Below are positions 12,000-22,291 of a DNA stretch of 64,000 nucleotides, in pieces. The stretch spans positions 41,002,501 through 41,066,500 of the forward strand of contig NC_059365.1 of the NCBI RefSeq assembly GCF_019703515.2, given 5' to 3'. Each line of letters begins with the position of its first letter. Positions within the stretch are counted from its first letter, which is position 1. The notes beneath the pieces are model-generated. The model was not told the DNA's origin. It saw nothing but the letters and a program-made list of their open reading frames with translations, and did no database searches. Source of the stretch: Myxocyprinus asiaticus. Its lineage: Eukaryota > Chordata > Actinopteri > Cypriniformes > Catostomidae. A program made the translations under genes and the position numbers.

Positions 12000-12527
12000 A
12001 CACACCACACACCGAAACATTTTGTTGCAGGACCCATCCACACATATTCCCCTTAATAAAGTTGTAAATGCCAGTCAATTAGTACCCAAGATTAGTGGAT
12101 GGGAGAGGTGGGGACTAACCGCAGCCTCAACACTATGCTTTTGTACCTGAAATTGAATAATGACAGTCACTACAGGGTAATTTTGAATATCCCTGTGCAC
12201 ACACCTTACCTTCACCCGCCAGCTCATATCCAAAACCTCGGATTGAAACAAGCTTTGGTGAATGGAGGTTTGATTTCAACCTGAATCCACCAAGGCTTGG
12301 TATGTACCCCCATTAATTCTCACAGGTATCCGGTACGCTCCTGCTCGATTGGGGGCGGCCTGTGGTGCATCGGTATCCGGACCAATGTCTCCACCTCCAT
12401 CACGGGGCATCGGTCCTGGAAATGCCCAGGTTCCCCGCAGCTCCTGCAGACCGGCCCAGACTTCACACCCACACTCGCGGCAGTAGATTCACCAGCCTGT
12501 GGGGGAGAGCGGATAGGGTTAGGGAAG
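12000..12527 (-). pseudogene. Gypsy gag zinc knuckle and protease remnants
   Basis: On the minus strand near 12450-12400 the frame reads CRSCGEPGHFQDRCPVMEVE, a CCHC zinc knuckle (C-x2-C-x4-H-x4-C). Further downstream the DNA parallels the protease of the second copy (a GGCTTGGTGGATTCAGGTT block encoding a LVDSG-like active site) but is frameshifted. The upstream edge at about 12527 is where the LINE was inserted. Confidence 0.75.
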
Positions 12528-14020
12528 TCTGTGGTCCCCACATGCTTTAAAGCGTCCACCATTGTGCCTGTACCAAAGCAATCCAAAATCACTTGCTTAA
12601 ATGACTGGCGTCCTGTTGCTCTGACCCCCATCATCAGCAAATGCTTTGAGAGGCTAATCAGAGATTACATCTGATCTGTGCTGCCTGCCTCACTGGACTC
12701 ACTGCAGTTTGCTTACCGCAACAACCGCTACACTACACACTCTACTCTCCCACATATGTGAGAATGGAACACATATGTGAGAATGCTGTTTGTAAACTAC
12801 AGCTCAGCATTCAAAACCGTAGTGCCCTCCAAGCTTGATGTGAAACTACTGGTCCTGGGCTTAAACAGCTTGCTGTGCAGCTGGATCATGGACTTCCTGT
12901 CAAGCAGACGCCAGGTGGTTAGAATGGGCAGCAAAATCTCCTCATCACTAACCCTCAACACTGGAGCCCCACAGGGCTGTGTTCTCAGCCCACTCCTGTA
13001 TTCCCTGTACACACATGACTGTATGGCAACACATAGCTCCAATGCCATCATTAAGTTTGCTGATGATATGGTGGTGGTAGGTCTGATCACTGACAATGAT
13101 GAAACAGCCTACAGAGAGGAGGTGCGCACTCTGACATGCTGGTGTCAGGAGCACAACCTCTCCCTCAACATCAGTAAGACCAAGGAGCTTGTGGTGGACT
13201 TCAGAAGAAAAGACAGAGAACACAGCCCCATCAGCATCAATGGAGCACCAGTGGAGAGAGTCGGCAGCTTCAAGTTCCTTGGTGTCCACATCACTGAGGA
13301 ACTCACATGGTCTGTCCACACTGAGGTCATTGTGAAGAAGGCTCACCAGCGCCTCTTCTTCCTGAGACAGCTGAGGAAGTTTGGAATGAACCACCAAATC
13401 CTCACACGGTTCTACACCAGCAATGTAGAGAGCATCCTGACTGGCTGCATCACTGCCTGGTACGGCAACAGCACCACCCTCAACCGCAAAGCCCAGCAAA
13501 GTTTGGTGCGAACTGCCAGACACATCATCGGAGGTGAGCTTCCCTCCCTCCAGGACATCTATACCAGGCGGTGTGTGAAAAAAGCTCAGAGGATCATCAG
13601 AGACTCCAGCCACCCGAGCCATTGACTGCTCTCTCTGCTATCATCAGGCAGGCAGTATCGCAGCATCAGGACCCGCACCAGCCGACTTCATGACAGCTTC
13701 TTCCCCCAGGCAATCAGACTTTTGAACTCTTGATCGCTCACGATACATACTGTATATCAGCACTGCACTTTATTAGCCTCAGACTGGACTCACATTTTAT
13801 ACTTCTCTTAATAACACACTTGCAACTGACTATCAACCAACAGCTGAAGGTCAACTCAACACTTCATATTTATTTCCACTGATTACATGGGGGGTACAGT
13901 GTATTTTTATTGTATACAGTCTTCTTATTTTGTGTATATTGTATATTATTAGGTGTATATTGTATATTGTGTTGTGTAACAAGATGTGTAAATTGTGTTA
14001 TGTGTAAATCAGATGTTTAT
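12528..14020 (+). mobile_element. 5'-truncated non-LTR LINE (CR1/Rex-type)
   Basis: A plus-strand LINE fragment inserted into the minus-strand gypsy gag. It starts within the reverse transcriptase domain at about 12528 and ends in a TGTATATTGTATATT-rich 3' tail near 14020. The gypsy sequence resumes on both sides, which fixes the order of events. 5' truncation is usual for target-primed insertion. I did not find a clear target duplication. Clade (CR1/Rex1-Babar group rather than L2) is inferred from the TGAPQGCVLSPLL motif style and is not certain. Confidence 0.8.
12541..13625 (+). pseudogene. LINE reverse transcriptase, broken
   Basis: The frame open to 12674 ends in RT motif DWRPVALTPIISKCFERL. 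After a frame break near 12675-12780, with a local ACATATGTGAGAATG duplication, the 282-codon frame 12777-13625 carries LFVNYSSAFKTVVP, TGAPQGCVLSPLLYSLYTHD, IIKFADDMVVVG (the YADD-type catalytic motif as FADD) and the C-terminal thumb region through SLVRTARHIIGG. No endonuclease domain is present because of 5' truncation. Stops and the frame break rule out function. Confidence 0.85.
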
Positions 14021-14673
14021 TGTAATTGCCGGTCAGTGGCACTGGACCCACTCCACTGTCCCTTTCGGTAACTGGACAATGAACTGCTCCAGTACCACCA
14101 GATCGAATATCTCCTCGGCTTCACAATCTTCAGCCACAGCCACCTTCAGCAGGTGTCATGTAGCTGTCGAGCGAATTCGAATGGGCGGCCGAGCTCGCCG
14201 AGCGTCAGCGAGTGGAAGTGTTGGCGTTGTTGCTCTGTGCTTCGGCTAACCTGTTGCAGGATGGCTTTCTTCAGATCTTCGTACACCAGGAGGTTGGACA
14301 CAAGTAGTTGGTGGGCCGCGATTTGGGCTTCCCTAGACAACAGCGGCACGAGGCGGGCCACCCAGTGAGTGCTGGGCCAGTTCCATGCTCCCGCAGTCTG
14401 CTCGAAGAGCTCTAGGAACGCCTCTGGGTCGTCTTGAGGTCCCATCTTCATCAGCGTGATGTGCGGTATGCCCGTAGGTGGGTCCGGGGTCGCAACGGAA
14501 GACACCTCCTGGTGTAACAAACTCCGTGGCTGCTGCCAGTCCAATGCTTGAGCCTGGAAGGGCGCCTGGAACTGCTGCTCCTTTTCCAGATGCAGCTCAA
14601 GCAGAGACTGATGTTGGGCTTGGTGGATGCTGGTGAGGGCTTTGAATACTTCGGCCAGCGATGAGGACTCCAT
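14021..14673 (-). pseudogene. Gypsy gag with SCAN-like region
   Basis: The 175-codon frame 14673-14146 begins MESSSLAEVFKALTSIHQAQ and contains MGPQDDPEAFLELFEQTA, a typical gag opening of these elements. The frame stops at 14146 (…FEFARQLHDTC). Past the stop, sequence down to about 14021 translates to SCAN-like residues including LVVLEQFIVQLP and GTVEWVQCH. SCAN domains of vertebrate zinc-finger genes are known to derive from gag of Gmr1-like elements. The LINE insertion removes continuity with the zinc knuckle. Confidence 0.8.
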
Positions 14674-14694
14674 GACGGCATTTTCTTCCTCCTA

Positions 14695-14714
14695 ATTCCC
14701 GGGTTTCAGCACCA
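14695..14714 (-). promoter_or_regulatory. Gypsy primer-binding site
   Basis: Read on the minus strand the sequence is TGGTGCTGAAACCCGGGAA, lying between the LTR edge and the gag start. It has the TGG start expected of a tRNA-complementary primer site. The second copy has the diverged equivalent at 41599-41616. Confidence 0.6.
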
Positions 14715-14840
14715 CTGTGATAAGTCACTTGTTCAGGTAGGAAGGAGGAAGCGGGAGCTGGATAAACAATCCACATAAGTTTCTTTATTTACACTACTTT
14801 TCAGTATAACACACACGGTTTGCTTTTCAGCAAAACTTCA
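14715..14840 (-). repeat. Partial 5' LTR of the gypsy copy
   Basis: On the minus strand it carries CCAGCTCCCGCTTCCTCCTT and GCTGAAAAGCA blocks that match the LTRs at 41254 and 44504. The rest of the LTR toward 14946 cannot be recognised. Confidence 0.6.
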
Positions 14841-14944
14841 AAACTCTGCGTACATACAGTATACTATTCATCTTTTCTGTAATTCTGTGTCTAGCTGTTG
14901 TATTTCTGTATGTACTGCAAGCTTTTATTAAGAGGCCAAATTCC

Positions 14945-14945
<1 letters not shown>

Positions 14946-14985
<40 letters not shown>

Positions 14986-14992
14986 CGTGCGT
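14946..14992. repeat. (TG)n microsatellite
   Basis: About 17 TG dinucleotides followed by GCGTGCGTGCGTG and a GA-rich edge. Confidence 0.95.
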
Positions 14993-15029
14993 GTGAGAGA
15001 GAGCACATTTGGGCAATAACAATGTGATT

Positions 15030-15280
15030 TCTGATGGTATCAGACAGTAATACCATGGTACTTTGATACACAACAATTTATGCACCATTCTGTAATTGCA
15101 TGGTGCTTCAAAGTACTTCAAAGTATACCATATTACTACCATGGTAATTTGATATATGATTACCATATTCAAATACTATTATTTTTACATGGTGCTTCAA
15201 GGTAATTAAAAAAAATACCATGGCTCTTCGCTATATTACCACATCCATATACCATTGCATTAACATGGTGCTCCCAATGG
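15030..15280. repeat. Degenerate array of ATACCATGGTACTTT-type motifs
   Basis: The words TACCATGGTAC, ACCATGGTAATTTGATA, CATGGTGCTTCAAAGTA, ACATGGTGCTTCAAGGTA and ATACCATGGCTCTTC recur in both orientations over about 250 bp. CCATGG is itself palindromic, so the array is full of short inverted repeats. No coding potential. Confidence 0.6.
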
Positions 15281-15744
15281 CACATGTCCAAAAAACATAA
15301 TAATGTCATTGTACTTTTTTAAGTGTTTTCATGTAGGCTAATAAGTGTTTTGATACTCTTTTGGTTGGAAAATTTATTTATCTGCAGAAGTCGTTCACAA
15401 GCTGCACACGTATTGAACTTAATAAAGACTTTCTTCATCACTGGCAAACGATATTTGCAGGTTTGCTTTCCATTGATTGATTGTAGATCCAATGCAATGA
15501 GTGTTATCTTTATTTGCTGTGAAATATTCCATGAGCTTGTTGACAAGTGAGAGCGTGCGCCAAATGATTCAGCAGCGCGAGGGCAAGCTTTCTGAGTCAT
15601 TCAGATTTAATCGCAAACTATTCAGACCGCTTTCCTATCACGTGTGACCAATTCATTGTAAAGAACTGACTCAAATGAGTGATTCATTTGTGATTGGACA
15701 TCTTTAGTTCTGATTCAAAACTGGCATTAGTAAACACTGGGTAC

Positions 15745-15909
15745 AAGGCATGATGTAGCGGTGTAGCTTTTGTCAACACTACGCCACTATCCTGTCAAAA
15801 AATATAGCTTCGCTGCTTGATTTAAAAACTAGCGAAGCTACCGTCTCACTACTCAGAAATGTAGTTAAGCGAATAGCTTTATTTGTAGCAAAGCTACTGC
15901 CCATCACTG
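15745..15909. mobile_element. hAT element end (single terminus)
   Basis: The right edge reads AAAGCTACTGCCCATCACTG, i.e. CAGTGATGGGCAGTAGCTTT on the other strand, a hAT-style terminus with repeated GTAGCTTCGCTA motifs inward. No matching left terminus is visible. The recognisable part fades at about 15745, so this is a truncated remnant. Confidence 0.6.
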
Positions 15910-17256
15910 CTCGCTCTCTACAGACATCACTCGGCCATGGCCCCATCACCACAGTTACATAAAAAATAAAGATATTGGGATGTTGAAAAGACTATTTTAT
16001 CAGCTGGTTCATTATGACAACCGCTTCAGTCCCTCTTAGCTGGTGAATAGCATCATGAATACAGATCGCACTGGTTCGATTGTACGCATCTGAGCCCAGC
16101 CAAGTGTAATCACACCGGTTTGATCAAATGTGCAAAATCATTAATCCCTTAGGTGGTGTAAGAAAAATGGCTTTCGCTTAAGTGCATGTAAAAGGTGTGT
16201 CTGAAAGATTTTTTTTGTTTTGTTTTTTTAATGAAAGATTAGGCTGACAAAATTTTTTTCTTTGGAAAAACATTCACCAGTGAATTGTTTACAGTATGAC
16301 CAGGAACATGGATTAAGTAGAGAGGGTCAGTTTCGGTTTCATATGTCTTTTTTTTTTTCAGGCAAAAAACATGTAAATTTTTTTTACTCTCATATACGCT
16401 TTCATATATCCTCCTCTACTCTAACACAGATAGTAAATTCATCCCAGGTTACTCTACTTGAAAAAAAGAAAAATCTACACATGAAAAATCCTAGAGGGGT
16501 ATTCGCCAGCATTGCTACATGGACTAGTGCATGACAGAGCTGGAGCGTTTTCTGGAGCCACTTTCTGTCTGTCATGAGAGGGGGAAGGTGTATGTCTGGT
16601 GGGGAGCGACTTTGGGCCCTCATGCATGTCCTTGCTCCTGGGGGCCAACAGGGGCCCAAATCCTCTCTGCTGACAGGTGATTCATCTCATTAGTTTCTCT
16701 CTCTCTCTGTCTCTCTCTTTTTCTTTGTCACTCTCACTCTAACTCGCTCTCCCTCCCCCTCTCTGGGCTCCTCATTGTCTTGCGATATGAGATGGTTCTT
16801 TGTTGTGCGTTGTGCAGGGCTGTAATTAGTGAACTGTGTGCGGGGCGTTTTTTCTCACAGAAATTCTTCAAAATTAATCAGTACTTTCCCATTGATGGCA
16901 AAAGCCTCTTGACCCCCCCCACCCCCCCACCCCGCCCCTCAAAACAGTCCCTCTCTTCAACACAGAGATACTTTGGTGGAGAATTCCATTGTTTGTTTTT
17001 CAAAAACATACAGCGGGTCACCAGAGAACTTGAATCTAGGCACTGTGGTTGACAATGGAAGACTGAATTATATGATTATATTAATAATTATATTAATAAT
17101 ATTGGTTATTTCCAAAACAGGTGATACTGTAGGAAACTGTGATGAATCTATATTTAATGGGATGTGACTATAACTATAACTGTGATGTGCCTATAACTAT
17201 ATAAGCAACTATCACGTGTCTACAGTAGCTTATCTATTTCAGAATGTACTATACAG

Positions 17257-17266
<10 letters not shown>
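15910..17266. other. Interval without genes; pyrimidine tract
   Basis: About 1.35 kb with no supported gene. It includes a TCTCTCTC-rich pyrimidine tract at about 16694-16765 and a C-run at about 16912-16938. Frames here are under 95 codons and featureless. Confidence 0.5.

Positions 17267-17316
<50 letters not shown>
17267..17316. repeat. (TG)n microsatellite
   Basis: About 24 uninterrupted TG dinucleotides preceded by a short TATATA run. Confidence 0.95.
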
Positions 17317-17319
<3 letters not shown>

Positions 17320-17549
17320 AAAATGTGTAGTGCTTGGAAATGTATAGAACTTGACAACCCCTAATGTCTTCTGTTTGGAAAAAAAGATTTGACATTTCAA
17401 TATATAGCCATCCACCTGAATGTCAATCCTGAATATATAGTGGTAAATCCAAATATATAGTTATATGAATATATTCTTAATTTCCTGCATGCCCCCCCAT
17501 ACAAATTTTTATAATATATATATACTGTATGTATATACAAATATTTTTT

Positions 17550-17552
<3 letters not shown>

Positions 17553-17602
<50 letters not shown>
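17553..17602. repeat. (TC)n microsatellite
   Basis: About 23 TC dinucleotides. The apparent RERERERE peptide on the minus strand is this repeat translated. Confidence 0.95.
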
Positions 17603-17606
<4 letters not shown>

Positions 17607-18354
17607 ATCCCTTTTCTTTTTCTCTTTGCAAGACTTAATTAACATTGAGTGTATTCATCTGTAATAACTGACCTGAAAAACACAGAACAAAATGAAGGTC
17701 ATTAATTTTCAGATATTTACACATGTGCAGCCAATGTTATTACTGATTTGGTTGCATGGGTGGCAAATCCTACTTTTTTTTTTTTATGTTACCCTACTGA
17801 GAATGAATTACATCACCTCCCATATAACATGTAATTAATCAGAAGAATGAGTTGCTCATATCAGGTAGCAATATCATCTTGAATGACAAAACAACCCAAA
17901 CATGAGGTTTTTTTGGTTTTTTGCTTTTTGCTTTTTTGCTTTTCACAATGAGCTTTTATTATAGGGTTCCCAATCATTGCACTCTTTCCTAATTCATCAT
18001 CCTAATCCTGCTTTAAATGCACTCACATTGTATTGTTTGTTTTAGGGTTAGGGTTTTAGGGTTGGCTGATTTTGTGGATTTGTTATAGAACTGCAGCTAA
18101 AGATTCCTTCATTGCTTACAAAAATGATAAATAAAGACCAGATAACCAGAGTTGTAGCTTTTAAAACCAAATACAAATGCTGGCTGAATTGTTCATCAAC
18201 GCTTTCAAAACCTGTCAGGTCTCCCTCCTTTAGTATGATGAGCTGAAAACAGTATGAGCATGTTGTATTGCTCCAATACCCTTGGGTCCACCTGTGACTG
18301 TGAACTTTAAAGATTAAATATTATAATTTAAGCGTCTCCTAACTATCACCCTCA
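17603..18354. other. Interval without genes
   Basis: No supported gene. It contains a GCTTTTTGCTTTTTTGC stretch near 17920 and a very short telomere-like run TTAGGGTTAGGG with TTTAGGG at about 18044-18064. Confidence 0.5.
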
Positions 18355-19190
18355 CCAGAAGTAAGTAAGGAAGGTCTGTAGGAAGAAAGGAAGGAAGGCT
18401 GGAAAAAAATTAGTTGGAAGAAAGGACGGAAGCCTGGAAAAATGTAAGTAGCAAAGAAAGGAAGGCTGTAAGTAAGGTAAGTAGCAAAGAAAGGAAAAAA
18501 TTCTGTAAGAAAGGTAAGTAGCAAAGAGAGGAAATAAGGAAAAAAAGAAAGGCAGACAGGTAGTAAAGAAAAGGAAGGCAGGCCAAAAGAAAGGTAGGAA
18601 GGAAAGAAAGCAAGCAAGCACAGAATGCTAAAAGAATGGTAGGAAGGGAGGGAGGAGAGTAAGAAAGACTGGAAGAAAGGTAAGAAGGAAAGAAAGCAAG
18701 GCTAGAATAAAGGAAGGTAGGAAGGATAAAAAGAAGGTAGGTATATAGTAAAACAGGCTGGAAGAAAAATAAGTAGCAAGGAAAGACAGGAAGGAAGGTA
18801 GGTAGGAAGGAAGGAAAGAAGGGAAGAAGGAAAGAAGAAAGGAAGGAAGGGAGGAAGGAAGAAGGGAAGGAAGCAATGAAAGTAAGACAGGCTGGAAGAA
18901 AGGTAGGTAGTATGGAAAGACACGAAGGAAGGAAGGCAGGAAGGAAGAAAGAAAAGAAAGGAAGGAAGGAAGGAGGGAAGGAAGGAAGGAGAATAGGGAG
19001 AAAGGTAGGAAGGAAAGAAAGCAAGCAAGCAAGGCTAGAAGAAAGGTAGGTAGAAAGGAAGGAAATAGAAGAGTAAGAAAGGAAGGAGAGGAAGGGAGGA
19101 AGGTATGAAGGTAGGAAGGACTGAAAGCAAGCAAGGCTAGAAAAAAGGTTGGTAGGAAGGAAGGAAGGAAGGAAAGAAGGAAGGAAAGGT
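18355..19190. repeat. GGAA/GAAA purine satellite
   Basis: About 830 bp that are almost entirely purine on the plus strand, built of GGAAGGAAGG and AAAGAAAGG words. The left half has a longer-range pattern: GTAAGTAGCAAAGAAAGGA recurs at about 18445, 18477 and 18513, and GGCTGGAAGAAAGGTA-type words recur further right, so diverged higher-order units are overlaid on the tetranucleotide. Minus-strand frames of 90-200 codons rich in Phe, Leu, Pro and Ser are low-complexity artefacts. Mirror-symmetric purine runs of this kind can adopt triplex DNA. Confidence 0.9.
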
Positions 19191-19378
19191 CAGTGAAAGA
19201 ATTATTTCAATTGAGTGAAGCAAAATCAGAGAGATTGCAGCAGAGTGAGAAAAGTGCAATAGTGGTACTACAGTAGAGGAAGGTGATGAGAGAAGAGAAT
19301 AAGGATGACTGGGATGTGGGATGGTAAAGGAGAGAGGCTGACAGAGGAAAAAAAGAAGAGAAGCTAGCGCTAAAACAG

Positions 19379-19473
19379 GCGGACCTTTCACCTGAGGGTG
19401 AGACAGTTCTGCAATCGCTGATTCAACATATGTTTTCATAAGCCAAGACAAGCAATCAGCTATTGTGGCCCTT
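19379..19473 (+). repeat. 94-bp direct duplication, copy 1
   Basis: GGACCTTTCACCTGAGGGTG through GCAATCAGCTATTGTGGCCCT is repeated at 19875-19968 with only a few changes. The copies start 496 bp apart. Confidence 0.85.
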
Positions 19474-19874
19474 CTCCAAAGCTAATGATATCAAGTGAAT
19501 CCCTCACAAAATCCTCTTTTTAAAATGGAGAATGAAAGACCCCCGAAAGAGGAGGATGGTGGGAGAGGATGAGAGCATAAAGGGAGGGAGGTGTGTACAG
19601 GCTGAGAAAAAGGGAAACAAACCAGGAGACAAAAGCCAAAGGCAAACCGAATCTAATGTGCCCCAAAAGACCTTACCAGATACAATATGTGCCTGCCAAG
19701 GCCAGCCCAGCTCTCTGTACATATCATATCACTCCACAGGAAGTAAAGGGCTCACTTCTTATTTACGATCCTGCTTATTACTAAAATATTGCTGCCCTGG
19801 ATTACCAGAGCTCGCAAAAACAAGTTATAGGTCATAGATGATTAATCAGTGCAACGGAACATAATGGACCATAA
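19474..19874. other. Segment enclosed by the 94-bp repeats
   Basis: About 400 bp with no domain-bearing frame. It is bounded by the two repeat copies and could be either an insertion between them or the rest of a partly duplicated unit. Confidence 0.5.
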
Positions 19875-19968
19875 GGTGGACCTTTCACCTGACGGTGAGA
19901 CAGTTCTGCAATCGCTGATTCAACATATGTTTTCATAAGCCAAGACAAGCAATCAGCTAATGTGGCCC
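19875..19968 (+). repeat. 94-bp direct duplication, copy 2
   Basis: Near-identical to 19379-19473 (GGTGGACCTTTCACCTGACG through AATGTGGCCCT). It is followed immediately by the L2 LINE fragment at 19969. Confidence 0.85.
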
Positions 19969-20515
19969 TGTTACACAACTCCTTGTCTCTCTTCACTGGC
20001 TGCCGGTTGATGCACGTATCAAGTTCAAGGCTCTGATGCTGGCATACAAAACAGTCACTGGGTCTGCTCCAGCATACCTAAAATCATTTCTGCAGAGCTA
20101 CGCGCCCACTAGAAGCCTGCGGTCGGCTAAGGAACGTCGCCTTGTTGTACCAACACAAAGAGGCACCAAAACACTTTCCCAGACTTTTGGCTTCATCATA
20201 CCACGTTGGTGGAATGACCTTCCCAACTCCATCCGTGAAGCTGACTCACTTTCTGTCTTCAAAAAATGGCTAAAAACATGTCTTTTCCATGAGCACTTAA
20301 CCAGTCACTAAAAAACTAAAAAAATAAAAATAAAATAATAATTTTCCTTGTTGCACTTTATTCTGTTTTGAATGCTATTCTGATGCTAGTGAAACTTTGT
20401 AATATGGCACTTTTCATACCACTGTCTCCTTAAGATGATTCGCTAATGTGTTCCTCTTTTGTAAGTCGCTTTGGATAAAAGCGTCTGCCAAATGAATAAA
20501 TGTAAATGTAAATGG
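19969..20515 (+). mobile_element. L2 LINE 3' end
   Basis: The DNA upstream of the frame encodes LLVSLHWLPVDARIKFKAL and the frame 20036-20311 continues with APAYLKSFLQSY and FGFIIPRWWNDLPNSI, the conserved C-terminus of fish L2 ORF2. The 3' UTR carries GTCGCTTTGGATAAAAGCG and CTGCCAAATGAATAAATG, ending in an ATGTAAATGTAAATG tail. It is strongly 5'-truncated. The same family appears on the minus strand at 53294-54180. Confidence 0.85.
20036..20311 (+). pseudogene. L2 ORF2 C-terminal fragment
   Basis: A 91-codon frame starting MLAYKTVTGSAPAYLKSFL and ending FHEHLTSH at a natural L2 stop. It holds no RT catalytic motifs, only the C-terminal domain, so it is non-functional. Confidence 0.8.
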
Positions 20516-20909
20516 ATGTCTCGGAATGCTCCAAACTGCAGGTCAGGGGTTGGACAATGTGAACGTTCAGCTACTTAGCTTCCTTTGCAACTTTGTGACA
20601 AAATCTGTTTGCCCAACACCAATTAGGGCTGGCTTTCCATGCGCTCAGCTGAATGGGTTTGACAGAGAGGGTCATCCTGCGACGTGACAGCTGGCCTGAA
20701 CAGAAACAGGCTGGCCTGTGTCCTCCAGAGCATAATTGGTGTCCCTTGCAATGTGCCGCTTCCCAGGGGCTCGGTCCCCTGTTCCTGTGGAAGCACTAAA
20801 TTAGTGGAATCGGGGCTTAATGGGGCTCTTGTGAGTTTTAAACAAACATAGCACAACCCCCGACTGTTCTACATGCTGCACCAAACAGCAGGGAGTCTCT
20901 CCACAGCCC
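20516..20909. other. Interval without genes
   Basis: About 400 bp between the L2 tail and the degenerate minisatellite. No supported feature. Confidence 0.5.
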
Positions 20910-21700
20910 ACACTGATCCAACCCTGATTCAAACTGATACGATTGCTGATTGCTTGACTAATACATCCACACTGAATGCTGTACTGATACAACTGCACTG
21001 ATTGCTCTACTACAACCATGGGTTAAATAGGGCCGAAACAGTGTTCCAGCACCTTTGATTCAAAAAAGAAAAAATATGCCAGTGTGTTTGTCAATCAATT
21101 CCATTTCTTGTGAGCTCCTAAGACACATTCTGTCCCCATTTAGAGAGTGTACTTGCTCAAAAACCTTTCAAGTTCATGACATTAAGCATTATGCTTCACA
21201 CAAGTCAGTTGCTGACCCTGGTAAAGATGACATATTCAAGAGCAGCACTGTTCTTTAGAGAAACACAGGACAGCATGAACCCATCCACTGATATGAAGTT
21301 ACAAGTCATATCATGTCATATCTCAACTAGGGCACCAAAATCACCACCCGATTTTAAGGTTCCCCCACTTCCAAAATCCCAATTTTACTGCTGATTAGAA
21401 CCGCTGAAATTGATAACTACAAATTCACTGATTTCTGTATTATGACAGCTGGAATGGGTACAGATTACTACTACTGCACTGATTGCTGTGCTACTACAGC
21501 CCCACTGGTCACTGTTTTAAATCAACCACATTGATCACTGTATTACTAAAACTGTGCTGATTGCTGTACTACAATGGCCATACAATGATTGCTGTACTAA
21601 ACCACACTGAATACTGTACTGACACAATGGCACTAATAAATGTATTAACACAACCAAACTGATTTCTGTGGTAAAACAACATTGATAAACGGTCTTGTAA
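20910..21700. repeat. Degenerate minisatellite in two blocks
   Basis: Words of the type ACTGATTGCTGTACTACTAC and CCACACTGAATGCTGTACTG recur about every 35-45 bp at 20910-21015 and again at 21395-21700. The 21016-21394 interval between the blocks lacks them. Copies are strongly diverged, so this is an old array. Confidence 0.6.
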
Positions 21701-22291
21701 AATCACAAACAAACTCCAAAAGCATGTTAAAACAGTTTCTTTAAAACAAAAAATGTCTTAATTCTCCACATCAGAATTATGTTGAAGTACCCATTTAGAA
21801 ATGCTGGTAACACTTTACATTAAGGTACTCTTTGTAAATGGTTTATAAAGCGGTTGACTAATGACTAATAACTCATCTACAAATGCATTAAAAATAAGTT
21901 ACAGTTGAAGTCATAAGTTTACATACAGTTAGGTTGAAATCATTAAAACTCATATTTTAAACACTCTACAGATTTCATATTAGCAAACTATAGTTTTGGC
22001 AAGTCATTTAAGACATCTACTTGGTGCATGACATGACAAATATTTCCAACAATTGTTTACAGACATTGTTTCACTTTTAATTGACTATATCACAATTCCA
22101 ATGGGTCAGAAGTTTACATTCACTAAGTTAACTGTGCCTTTAAGCAGCTTGGAAAATTCCAGAAAATTATGTCAAGCCTTTAGGCAGTTAGCCAATTAGC
22201 TTCTGATAGGCTAATTGGAGTCAACTGGAGGTGTACCTGTGGATGTATTTTAAGGCCTTCATTCAAACTCAGTGCCTCTTTTCTTGACATC

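Larger units (their letters stand above)
10853..14840 (-). mobile_element. Gmr1-like Ty3/gypsy LTR retrotransposon, broken copy
   Basis: Read on the minus strand the pieces run: partial LTR (about 14840-14715), primer-binding site (14714-14695), gag (14673 downward), zinc knuckle and protease remnants (12527-12000), integrase N-terminal and core fragments (11979-11270), then RNase H (about 11265-10853). It ends with no downstream LTR visible. A plus-strand LINE (about 12528-14020) interrupts gag. Reverse transcriptase is missing: integrase sequence at about 11270 joins directly to sequence just before RNase H. Integrase ahead of RNase H/RT is the arrangement known for Gmr1-type gypsy elements of fish, and the second copy at 41254-44841 agrees. 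Confidence 0.85.

Noticed and set aside
12948..13622. 224-codon minus-strand frame
   Set aside because: Lies opposite the LINE reverse transcriptase, whose plus-strand motifs are unambiguous. This is the antisense shadow.
18044..18064. Interstitial telomere repeat
   Set aside because: Only about two imperfect TTAGGG units; similar GTTAGGG words occur in a dispersed repeat at 9560. Too short to be meaningful.
18339..19134. Long minus-strand frames (up to 204 codons) rich in Phe, Leu, Pro and Ser
   Set aside because: They are translations of the GGAA/GAAA purine tract, open in several phases at once, with no domain. Low-complexity artefacts.
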